Both the position numbers and the translations under genes were made by a program. From positions 68,607 to 132,606 of the forward strand of contig JBOEGQ010000007.1 of NCBI GenBank assembly GCA_050633505.1: a stretch of 64,000 bases of DNA. The letters run 5' to 3'. This document shows positions 33,613 through 41,535 of the stretch, one piece after another. This DNA comes from UBA1672 sp050633505 (lineage in GTDB: Bacteria; Pseudomonadota; Alphaproteobacteria; Micavibrionales; Micavibrionaceae). How positions within the stretch are numbered: position 1 is the first letter of the stretch; the number at the start of each line of letters is the position of its first letter. The notes beneath the pieces are model-generated. The model saw only the letters and a program-made list of their open reading frames with translations, did no database searches and was not told the DNA's origin.

Positions 33613-35604
33613 ATGACCAGACAAAATAGAATTGTCTTGTTCTTATTTTTTATATCGGGAATTTTAGGACTTTCCTATCTAATTTCTGGAAATATAATTC
33701 CTGTAGGACAAACTGACACCATACTTTTTTCATGTCTTATGATGCTGGCATTCAGCATATTGTTCGTAGAACATTTTTTCACAAAGCCCGCTGATGTACT
33801 AGCTTCAAGCATAGCTATATTACTTATGATATCGCCTTTGAACGATCATTTAGATAAAATGGGAGTTTGGTATACTCTTTTTTATTCTTACAACCTAGTG
33901 CTTCTTTTTTCTTCTTTTACCGCTTTGTTTTTATTAGACGCGGACAAAAGTGAAAAATCTTTAGAAAATACACTGTCTTATAATTTGAAAAAGTTTGCAG
34001 TGCATTTTGGTAATGCTAAGGTTCTATACGGTGGTTTGTTCATACTTACAATGCTCTTCTATGTGGATTCGCAATCAATCGAATTCTTGCTTCTTTTCTT
34101 ATTTTCTTCCGTAATTTTGTTTTGCGATCCTAAGAAGTTTATAGATGAAATAAGCATTAAAAAACCCAAATCTGGCAATGACATAGGAGAAATCATCGGC
34201 GTACAATCAGGAAACATATTTCTTACAAAACTTTTTACAAAGCGGGTGCCTGTAAAACGGTTTGATTTTGTTCAGTTTAGATATGCTATGGGCTCTGAAA
34301 AAACACTTCATAGAGGCATGATTGTAGATAATTATTTTCTAAACCAAGAACAGTGGGTAAAGGTCCTCTCTAATAATGACATAAGACAAGCCTTTGCAGA
34401 ATATTCCGAGGATGAAATAAAAAAAGACAATATTCTTTACAAGCTCAAACAAGATGAAGAAAAACCAGAATTTCTTGATAGATTTGTTGGAGTAGTTATT
34501 GATGGATCAACAATACAAAAGCTTCGTTTTGAATATGGTCAATACGCTAAGATGGGCACAATCTCTGAAGGAGCACTTCTTACTGTAACCATTCGCAATA
34601 CCCATGTTCTGTATCAAGTTGTACAAGGCATCACAGAAGTTGAAACGCTAGAATCGAAAAATGAAAGTGGCTTTATTGTGGGTGAAGCTGTGCAGCTAGG
34701 TGTTTGGAATGCAAAAAAAACAACCTTTGAAAAATTTGGTTGGGTTCCTGAAATAAACTCCCCTGTGTACGTAGCTCCTTCCATTAACGCAATTAATGCT
34801 GGAGAGGATGAGACAGTTGTGGGCTCTATTCCTGATACAAATTACCCTGCAATTCTTTGCATGGATGAAGCTGTGACACACCATACCGCTATTTTGGGTG
34901 TTACTGGGGTTGGCAAGTCTGTTTTCTCTAGAAAACTCATTAAAGACATTGTTGAAAATGATACAAAAGCAATCATCGTCGACTTCACTGGCGAGCACAA
35001 AGATAAGCTTGAGCATGATTTGGCACCTAAACTAATAATTCCTTCTGGAACTACATTATCTGATTATAAGTCAAGAATAAGAGCTTTTTTAGATTCAGAT
35101 GAGAAAGCAGCTATTTTTGAAATACCTGATATGGCTGATAGTGCAGGCATGTTTAGAGCTATAGATGCTTTTTTCAATAACATTTTCCTAATAGCAAAGG
35201 AAAACAAGGCAAATGAAAATATGCAAAAGATTTGTATTGTTTTAGAAGAAGCTCATACAGTTATTCCCGAATGGAATTTCATATCTGAAAGAGAATACCA
35301 AAACATTGTAAATCGGATTGCGCAAATAGCTTTACAAGGTCGAAAGTACGAAGTTGGTTTTATCGTTATTGCACAAAGAACAGCAAATGTGTCTAAGACT
35401 ATTCTGACTCAATGTAATACGATTATTGCCTTTAGACAATTTGATAATACAAGCAGCGAATTTCTTGCTAATTATCTCGGTCCAGACATGATTAAATCTT
35501 TACCAAGCCTCGAAGATCAAACTGCAATTGCCGTAGGTAAGGCATTCAAGGCCAATATACCCATGATTTTTCGAGTCCCGTATATAAAGGAAAAAGAAGA
35601 TTAA
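33613..35604 (+). CDS. Membrane-anchored HerA-like (DUF87) ATPase
   Basis: 663 aa. The first 180 residues hold five to six hydrophobic segments, starting MTRQNRIVLFLFFISGILGL. Then a beta-rich HAS-barrel-like part (about 190-370, with VGVVIDGSTIQKLRFEYGQY) and a HerA/FtsK-type motor: Walker A GVTGVGKSVFSRKL (about 431-444), IIVDFTGEHKD, and Walker B KICIVLEEAHTVIPE (about 541). EEAH is typical of HerA/DUF87 proteins. Such ATPases usually assemble as hexamers and pump DNA or control a nuclease partner in defence systems. The next gene starts 11 bases after its stop. Membrane anchoring by several segments is unusual for HerA. Confidence 0.75.
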   Translation: MTRQNRIVLFLFFISGILGLSYLISGNIIPVGQTDTILFSCLMMLAFSILFVEHFFTKPADVLASSIAILLMISPLNDHLDKMGVWYTLFYSYNLVLLFSSFTALFLLDADKSEKSLENTLSYNLKKFAVHFGNAKVLYGGLFILTMLFYVDSQSIEFLLLFLFSSVILFCDPKKFIDEISIKKPKSGNDIGEIIGVQSGNIFLTKLFTKRVPVKRFDFVQFRYAMGSEKTLHRGMIVDNYFLNQEQWVKVLSNNDIRQAFAEYSEDEIKKDNILYKLKQDEEKPEFLDRFVGVVIDGSTIQKLRFEYGQYAKMGTISEGALLTVTIRNTHVLYQVVQGITEVETLESKNESGFIVGEAVQLGVWNAKKTTFEKFGWVPEINSPVYVAPSINAINAGEDETVVGSIPDTNYPAILCMDEAVTHHTAILGVTGVGKSVFSRKLIKDIVENDTKAIIVDFTGEHKDKLEHDLAPKLIIPSGTTLSDYKSRIRAFLDSDEKAAIFEIPDMADSAGMFRAIDAFFNNIFLIAKENKANENMQKICIVLEEAHTVIPEWNFISEREYQNIVNRIAQIALQGRKYEVGFIVIAQRTANVSKTILTQCNTIIAFRQFDNTSSEFLANYLGPDMIKSLPSLEDQTAIAVGKAFKANIPMIFRVPYIKEKED

Positions 35605-35615
35605 AAGAGGATCTG

Positions 35616-36884
35616 ATGGATTTTGTACGTAAATTAAACATAAGGAAGAGTACACTTTTTGATAGAATTAAAGCTATTCCGGGAACAGATAATAAACAAA
35701 TATTTTGTTTGAAGGCTGTGTTCATACATAATGGCGACCAGTGGAAATATTTGGTTGGAACTTGCTCTATAAATGATGACAAACAATCCGCCTATGAGGA
35801 AAAGTATAAAGGCTTTTATTTTGTATCGAAGGTTATAGAAGGAACTCTATTAGAGATTATAGAACATTTATATGCTGGTTATTCCTTACACAAGGACATG
35901 CCGGATATAAAATTCTCAGAAGATACAAATTGGGAAGAAGAGCTTATTCCAAGCCATGCTTCAAAAACACAATACCCTATTAGGGTTTATACATCCAAGG
36001 TCTACAACGTCAACAACTTTAACGATACCAAGCTAATTGGCTATCAAGCTAAATTCCATGCTTCTGCTAAAAAATATATTAGAGATTTTCTAGATTTGTT
36101 GGGACCATTAGATCGAAAGGATTCTAAAGAAGGCGGTTTTCTAATAGGGCTAGAAGATACAAGGAATAGAATATCGATAGAAAATAATTTTCTATCGATT
36201 GAAGTGAAAGACAAAGAGTCTTCCCTAGTTGGCGAAGTAAACCAGCGAGATATAAAAACGTTTACACCACAAGAAAGCATTTCCATCGATGACATAGAAA
36301 CAGTTGAGCTGTGGTTACTTAATAGACAGGAAGAAGTTCTGGATTACATGTCCTCTTCTGAATGGCCTCATGTTTATCTTTCATCTAAAGATATAAGAGA
36401 GATAATCGGAAATAGCGATTACGGGCCAATGATTCAGGAAGGCGAAGGAAGTCGATGTGAATTCAAACCATATATAGCGCTCCGAGCAAATCAAAATTCT
36501 AAATTTGATCAAGTAATTAGGACTGTGTGTGCTTTTTCTAATACCCAAGGAGGGCACTTATTTATAGGGATAAATGATAATGCTGAAATCGTAGATATTA
36601 CGGCTACTTTGTGCAAAGAATATAAGTGCGAAACCGACCAAGCAATAGATAGTTACATTGCGGATATAAAAAAGAGACTTAAAGAAAATATAACGAAAGA
36701 TGACTGTTTTACAGTGTATTGTGAACCAGTTTTTTCGAAACCAGTCGTTATTATTTCTGTAGAGCCTGTAGACGACATAAATACTGTCAGAGGCGAGCGA
36801 ACAGCATATGTTCGTAAAGGATCCTCTTCAATGAAGATGCTTCCAGAAGAAATACAAAACAGAAGCAAAAAGGTGCTATTTTAA
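35616..36884 (+). CDS. AlbA_2/Schlafen-type protein
   Basis: 422 aa. The C-terminal part (about 275-420) is an AlbA_2 domain: EGEGSRCEFKP, IRTVCAFSNTQGGHLFIGINDNAEIVDI, then PVVIISVEPVD and ERTAYVRKGSSSMKMLPEEI. This fold binds nucleic acid or ATP-like ligands, and in Schlafen proteins acts as an RNase; here the E of the signature is followed by FKP. The N-terminal 270 residues are unknown. ATG 35616 is 11 bases after the HerA-like gene and its stop is close to the ApeA-like gene, so the three are one operon. Low GC throughout. Confidence 0.75.
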   Translation: MDFVRKLNIRKSTLFDRIKAIPGTDNKQIFCLKAVFIHNGDQWKYLVGTCSINDDKQSAYEEKYKGFYFVSKVIEGTLLEIIEHLYAGYSLHKDMPDIKFSEDTNWEEELIPSHASKTQYPIRVYTSKVYNVNNFNDTKLIGYQAKFHASAKKYIRDFLDLLGPLDRKDSKEGGFLIGLEDTRNRISIENNFLSIEVKDKESSLVGEVNQRDIKTFTPQESISIDDIETVELWLLNRQEEVLDYMSSSEWPHVYLSSKDIREIIGNSDYGPMIQEGEGSRCEFKPYIALRANQNSKFDQVIRTVCAFSNTQGGHLFIGINDNAEIVDITATLCKEYKCETDQAIDSYIADIKKRLKENITKDDCFTVYCEPVFSKPVVIISVEPVDDINTVRGERTAYVRKGSSSMKMLPEEIQNRSKKVLF

Positions 36885-36913
36885 ATATAAGGTAATTGGC
36901 AAAGTGTAGTTTC

Positions 36914-38416
36914 ATGAAACAATACGAAAGCAACACAAAATTTGGCGAGTTTACACTCCCTTCTTACTCAGATCCACTAGTTGGCCAATTAAGCTTAGAT
37001 GGTCACAAAACAAACCTAGAGCTATATTCAAAAGACTTTTATAATCTACGAGATACGAATGGTAAGACCATATATGGCGTTCTAAAGGATAAAGAAAAGA
37101 TCTCTTTAATAAACTGTATAACGTCGGAGGTTCCCGGAAGCGGATCTCGTGCAGGTGAAAGATATTTTTTCTCTGATATATTTCCTCATTACATAATCTT
37201 CGGAAATGATCACCTAAATCCAGATCAAGAAGTCATAACAGCTCTTAGCTTTCTGATAGAAGACGCATCCTGTCTTTTTTACGATTTTGATGCCTTTGGA
37301 ACGATATTACAGGACGACTGTGACATAAAAGCCCTTTTAGAACAAATTTCAGAAAAACAAGAACAAGCTTTCCAAGTAGGAGAATATCCTGAAGTTTTTT
37401 ACTACACAGGAAAAGAGGGAATTTTCAATTCCAGAACATGCTGGGGGAAGGTTTCAGCTTCTCATTGTCCATCGTGGACCATGCCCTCTCCCGACGGTAT
37501 AAGCATGAAAAATCGTATTCCTGTGCGCATAGAATTTGAAAGCCCGCACAAATTTGATGGTGCAATAAATAAATTTTACGTTTTGCTAGGTTTTTTAGAA
37601 ACCGTCTTAGGGCACGCGCAAAATGTAACCAGCCTACGTTTAGAAACAAAAGGGGGTAAAGAGCAGCATAACATTTTGGATGTTTATTGGTGTATGTACC
37701 CAGAATATAAACAGAATTTGAAAAAACGCAAACCACATCCATCTGATGTTTTGATTAATGGGGGCATGTCCCCTGATATTTTTTCTTTAGTTTTAAAGAA
37801 TTGGTTAGAGAGTCAGCAAGATAGACAAGAAGCACGTGCTCGTTTCGTTCAATCTTTTAGAAACCAGAATAATTATACGATTGACCGACTGGTAGGGGCC
37901 GCCAACATGTTTGATATTCTACCTGATAATGCTGTCGGTTCTCCTAAATCTCTGTGCCCAGAATTGAGTAAAGCAATCGAAGCATGCAAGAAAGTTTTAA
38001 GCGCCATACCGCGCACTCAAGAAAGAGACGGCATACTCGGAGCATTAGGTAGAGCTGGTAACCACAATCTTAAAACTAAAGTAAAGCACAGAGCCAGATT
38101 AATAACAGATCAAATCGATAAGCTCCCCGAACTCGATCTCGTTATAGATCAAACAATAAATTGTCGTAACTTTTATGTTCATGGTGCCTCTAAGAAAGAA
38201 AAGCTTACAGCAAAAGATCGCTTACACTTCAGCATCTTTTTCACAGACACATTGGAGTTTATCTTTGCAACTTCGGAATTAATTGAAGCTGGTTGGGACA
38301 TTAAAGAATGGGTATCCAAAGGCTCTTGTTTGTCTCATCCTTTTTCCCGGTATATTCATGGCTACCCTGCTAATTCGAAGCAATTGTTCGACAAGATAAT
38401 GGGGGAAGCAAAATAA
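36914..38416 (+). CDS. ApeA-like HEPN-domain anti-phage protein
   Basis: About 500 aa from ATG 36914; an in-frame TTG at 36896 with AAGG close by is an alternative. The N-terminus (NTKFGEFTLPSYSDPLVGQLSL, TIYGVLKDKEKISLINC) resembles the ApeA N-terminal domain, and the C-terminus has the HEPN signature CRNFYVHG, R418-N-x3-H423, the catalytic motif of HEPN RNases. ApeA is a known abortive-infection defence protein (family knowledge). Third gene of the run with the HerA-like and AlbA_2 genes. Stops 3 bases from the convergent TIR gene. Confidence 0.75.
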   Translation: MKQYESNTKFGEFTLPSYSDPLVGQLSLDGHKTNLELYSKDFYNLRDTNGKTIYGVLKDKEKISLINCITSEVPGSGSRAGERYFFSDIFPHYIIFGNDHLNPDQEVITALSFLIEDASCLFYDFDAFGTILQDDCDIKALLEQISEKQEQAFQVGEYPEVFYYTGKEGIFNSRTCWGKVSASHCPSWTMPSPDGISMKNRIPVRIEFESPHKFDGAINKFYVLLGFLETVLGHAQNVTSLRLETKGGKEQHNILDVYWCMYPEYKQNLKKRKPHPSDVLINGGMSPDIFSLVLKNWLESQQDRQEARARFVQSFRNQNNYTIDRLVGAANMFDILPDNAVGSPKSLCPELSKAIEACKKVLSAIPRTQERDGILGALGRAGNHNLKTKVKHRARLITDQIDKLPELDLVIDQTINCRNFYVHGASKKEKLTAKDRLHFSIFFTDTLEFIFATSELIEAGWDIKEWVSKGSCLSHPFSRYIHGYPANSKQLFDKIMGEAK

Positions 38417-38419
38417 GTC

Positions 38420-40471
38420 TTATTTAGGAAAGTTGTTGAAGTTTTCAGGCCTGCGGTACCCGGAGAGATCAAATAGCTCTTCAAAAAAATCTAGAAGGAA
38501 TTGCTGAATTTCAGCTTCGCTTGCTTCTTCTATAACTCTTCTGAAAATCAGTTCATTCTCATGGATAGGTCCACGCAAGCCATCGTCATAATCTTTTGGT
38601 ATCCCTAAATACGCCTGATTAAGACCTATAGCTCCCGCTTCAACTGTATAAGGTGGCTCTACCCCCATGCTTCTGGCAAAATTAATATAATTGGGTAAAC
38701 TCTTAATATAGATGTCCTCCAATAATTTTGTTCTCACCACAACTTTACCCTCATGATTGATAATATGCGTTACGTTTATTGCCCATATTTCTCCATTACG
38801 AAAAGCTTGAGCCGAATTTTTTAGTGTATTTTCACCGTCATTTCTAATGTCAAAAGCAATACTTCCATATTTATTTCTACTGTAAAAAAAATGAGCGCCA
38901 GATTGAAATGGAAATAACTTTCCTGATCCAACAGCTTCAAATAAAGAAGTAACGGGAAGTGGCTTTTCTTGTTTCTGGCTGGGAATTAAGCGTAAGTAAA
39001 ATGCCTTTTCTTCTGTGTAAGCACAATCAGTATTATCGTCTAAATCGGGATCGCCAACCTGACCCAATGCCTCTTCTTCTTCGAAATAGAAGCACTTAAG
39101 TTTCGTCGAAGGTGTTTCACGAAAGTCGGTGACAGGTTGTTTATTTTTTAGCTCTGGATTTTGTGCATCACTAACATTGAGTTTGTCAATAATTCGTGCC
39201 GCCAGTTCTTTTGGTTCCATGTTTGCAATAGGCAGATAGCCTGTAGTAGGCCGTATTCCTGGTATTTCAGTGTCATCAAACCTGGCAGGTAAGACATAAG
39301 ATTCGCTATCTTCAAAAGCCCTTGCTTGTGCACTTTCACGCTCATGATTGGTCCATAACTTTTCAGCATAATGTTTGGATAGGAACATTACACAATAGCG
39401 CGCCTTTTTTCTATAAACCTCATCTAAGTGAACGTACAGATCTTTTCCCCATAGGCCGACCTCCTCAAATTTATCGTAAAAAACTTTTACTTCAGATGCT
39501 TTTAGCTGTCCTGCTACTTCTTCAACATATTCTCTGTCTTCACCAGCGAACGAAAGGGCTACGTCATACTCATACTCTTGATCTGTTTTACTCATGGTTT
39601 TTGTCACTTCTATTCGTTTTTCTTTGCTATTGTTATTGAAAATGGTTAAGTCAGAAGCTAGCTCATTAGCAGTAGGAAGGGTTAATGGCATATCAGTTAA
39701 CCATTGAATAAACTCTCTAGGCTTAACCTTGCATGAAAAAAAAGCTTCCTCTCTTTTCTTATCGATATCCGTTTGATCAGCGTCTATTAGATGCTCATCG
39801 TATTCGAATAGCTTCAAGTCTCCCGTTTTCTTTGCGTCTTCAACATAACCCATTATGTTTTTCACGTTCTCTTTATATCGAAGAAAGCCAACCTTTTTCT
39901 CCTTACTCAGTTTACTCTTGTAGCCCAGCGCATAAAGTAATGCATCAGTCATAGACCACAACGGTTCGTAAAGACGTTTCTTGATTTCTTCTACTTCAAC
40001 TTTAGGGAAATTTCTTTTTGTTTGCTCACGTGAAAATTTCTCTTGGTAGTAATACTGAATTTTATCCTGATTATCAGACATAACATATTCAGGTATGATA
40101 ACGCCTTGTTCTTCAGCCCATACCAAAAAGCTAACTGTATAGACTTTAGATATTCCCTGTGTACCATGTCCCCATATATCTGTGTCGAAATCTTTGTCGA
40201 AAATCTCTATTACACCACTTTCTGTCGCTTTAATGGCCTTTTCGTAGCATTCATAAGTTTTTTCATCAGACTTTAAAGTCTCATTTAACATCTGCATATA
40301 TTCTGCATCACGATAATGATAAAAAAGATCATTGACCACTTTTACTCTGTTTTCTTCGCTATTAGACTCATAAAAAAGATATAAGACGAGGCAAACTAAG
40401 GGAGCTTGGTCAGGAATTGTTGGGATTGCCTTTGTTTGTAAATCCAGCAAATTTTTGAGCACATCTGACAT
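38420..40471 (-). CDS. Large TIR-domain protein, 683 aa
   Basis: Three parts. Residues 1-295 are a helical unknown domain (EEQGVIIPEYVMSDNQDKIQ). Residues about 297-430 are a TIR domain: YDVALSFAGEDREYVEEV, KVFYDKFEEVGLWGKDL, VMFLSKHYAEKLWTNHERE (Glu near 375 as the probable NADase residue). Residues 450-683 are an unknown domain (KLFPFQSGAHFFYSRNKYGSIAFDIRN, GAIGLNQAYLG). Bacterial TIR proteins often deplete NAD+ during phage infection; the flanking parts may be sensors. It faces the ApeA-like gene with a 3-base gap, typical of adjacent but separate systems. Confidence 0.75.
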   Translation of the reverse strand: MSDVLKNLLDLQTKAIPTIPDQAPLVCLVLYLFYESNSEENRVKVVNDLFYHYRDAEYMQMLNETLKSDEKTYECYEKAIKATESGVIEIFDKDFDTDIWGHGTQGISKVYTVSFLVWAEEQGVIIPEYVMSDNQDKIQYYYQEKFSREQTKRNFPKVEVEEIKKRLYEPLWSMTDALLYALGYKSKLSKEKKVGFLRYKENVKNIMGYVEDAKKTGDLKLFEYDEHLIDADQTDIDKKREEAFFSCKVKPREFIQWLTDMPLTLPTANELASDLTIFNNNSKEKRIEVTKTMSKTDQEYEYDVALSFAGEDREYVEEVAGQLKASEVKVFYDKFEEVGLWGKDLYVHLDEVYRKKARYCVMFLSKHYAEKLWTNHERESAQARAFEDSESYVLPARFDDTEIPGIRPTTGYLPIANMEPKELAARIIDKLNVSDAQNPELKNKQPVTDFRETPSTKLKCFYFEEEEALGQVGDPDLDDNTDCAYTEEKAFYLRLIPSQKQEKPLPVTSLFEAVGSGKLFPFQSGAHFFYSRNKYGSIAFDIRNDGENTLKNSAQAFRNGEIWAINVTHIINHEGKVVVRTKLLEDIYIKSLPNYINFARSMGVEPPYTVEAGAIGLNQAYLGIPKDYDDGLRGPIHENELIFRRVIEEASEAEIQQFLLDFFEELFDLSGYRRPENFNNFPK

Positions 40472-40607
40472 GAGTTAACGCGTTTTTCTTTCACCTATTG
40501 GTTGTTCTTTAACAAGTAAAATATCCTGCTGGACATATCCATAAAAAAATCTAAGAATTGTTATAGATACATGAAACTCAAATTAATTAAATGAGGACGC
40601 ATTTAAT

Positions 40608-41240
40608 ATGCCGCAAAGTTTAATAGATAAAAAAGTAGTTAGAGCCAGTTATGAGAGTTGCCTGGATGCCACGGCCAGATTGTCAGCTTATGCTACCTCC
40701 AGGCCTTTTGCAGGAGCAGCAGATGTAAATGAGCGTCAAGATACCCTTGCAACAAATGATTTGATTTCGTTCTGCATCCATGCTCGTCGGCTTGTTGAAA
40801 ATATGGGCTTAATAGAACTTCTAAATAAGACTACTATGGAAACAAGCGATCGATCAACTATATCGCTTTGGAAAATTATTGGCTGTTTAATTCATCATGA
40901 TCTGTTGATGATTTTTAGATGTGAAACCCGATTTAAAATGCTACAAGCAAGCCTTAGCGGTGCACAAGGTGAAGAATTTTTAAAAATGGTAGAAACTCAA
41001 ATTAAAACTCCAGCTTATTCTGAACCGATCACACCTCATATTTTGTTTAAATCGGATAGAATTCACTACACACTTATAAACCTTGCACGATTTATACAAC
41101 TTTTTTCACAAGACATCCTACCAACAGTAGTAGACAAGGCACTAGATCAAGGCCTATGTCTACAAGATGATCCACTTCAAGATATGACAGAAGAAGAACG
41201 CGGAAGAATTTTATCTAGAGCAGCCAATTTAAAAAGTTAA
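40608..41240 (+). CDS. Hypothetical protein, 210 aa
   Basis: Mostly alpha-helical (DLISFCIHARRLVENMGLIELLNKT, LIHHDLLMIFRCETRFKML) with the acidic C-terminus LQDMTEEERGRILSRAANLKS. Might be HEPN-like from its helix pattern but no RxxxxH is evident. Last gene of the island; a terminator follows at 41284. No family recognised. Confidence 0.55.
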   Translation: MPQSLIDKKVVRASYESCLDATARLSAYATSRPFAGAADVNERQDTLATNDLISFCIHARRLVENMGLIELLNKTTMETSDRSTISLWKIIGCLIHHDLLMIFRCETRFKMLQASLSGAQGEEFLKMVETQIKTPAYSEPITPHILFKSDRIHYTLINLARFIQLFSQDILPTVVDKALDQGLCLQDDPLQDMTEEERGRILSRAANLKS

Positions 41241-41283
41241 AACTCTCAATCACCAACTGACTTAGTAATTGAGGTTGCGGCCT

Positions 41284-41308
41284 GGGGTTCAATTGAACCC
41301 CTTTTTTT
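41284..41308 (+). terminator. Palindrome copy acting as terminator at the right end
   Basis: The same 18-bp palindrome as at 15110-15127 (GGGGTTCAATTGAACCCC) is followed by seven T. It ends the gene 40608-41240 and is 88 bases from the right att repeat. Confidence 0.85.
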
Positions 41309-41395
41309 CTATGTTCATGGATTGTTCATGCCAGAATTGATGAAAACAGAAAAATTTTTATAGGGTTTCTGCGGTTTTGCGAAAAGGTAAGAAAT

Positions 41396-41444
41396 TTGCC
41401 AAGGTTGGGGCCGAGAGTTCGAATCTCTTCACTCGCTCCATTTT
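41396..41444 (+). repeat. Right attachment repeat (att, 49 bp)
   Basis: Identical to 15026-15074: the 3' half of tRNA-Gly plus the TTTT behind it. Only the half tRNA is present, so it is not a functional tRNA. It marks the right end of the island. Confidence 0.95.
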
Positions 41445-41535
41445 CTCATTTCCACGAAAATAGAATAAAGTATTAGCCCACATTAGGGGGCTATGACTTT
41501 GTGTTCCTCCGACCAAGCCCCCATGAACAGCCTAA

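Larger units (their letters stand above)
15026..41444. mobile_element. Integrated mobilizable genomic island in tRNA-Gly
   Basis: About 26.4 kb between two perfect 49-bp repeats of the tRNA-Gly 3' half. The integrase gene lies at the tRNA end pointing to it, followed by an excisionase. Mobility genes are a VirD4-type coupling protein (25757-27406), a MobA/VirD2 relaxase (31725-33005) and a MobC (33057-33434). No VirB pilus, channel or ATPase genes are present, so it fits an integrative mobilizable element that uses a helper's conjugation apparatus. The rest is mainly defence cargo: restriction-modification with Vsr, HNH proteins, a HerA/AlbA_2/ApeA run and a TIR protein, plus several unknown genes. 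Confidence 0.92.

Noticed and set aside
41396..41444. Second tRNA-Gly at the right island end
   Set aside because: Only the 3' half from the anticodon loop is present. No D arm or 5' acceptor strand, so it is an att copy and not a gene.
41487..41523. GGGGGCT/AGCCCCC stem after glmS as a terminator
   Set aside because: A 7-bp stem with a 23-nt loop and no T-run on the glmS strand. Too weak to call.
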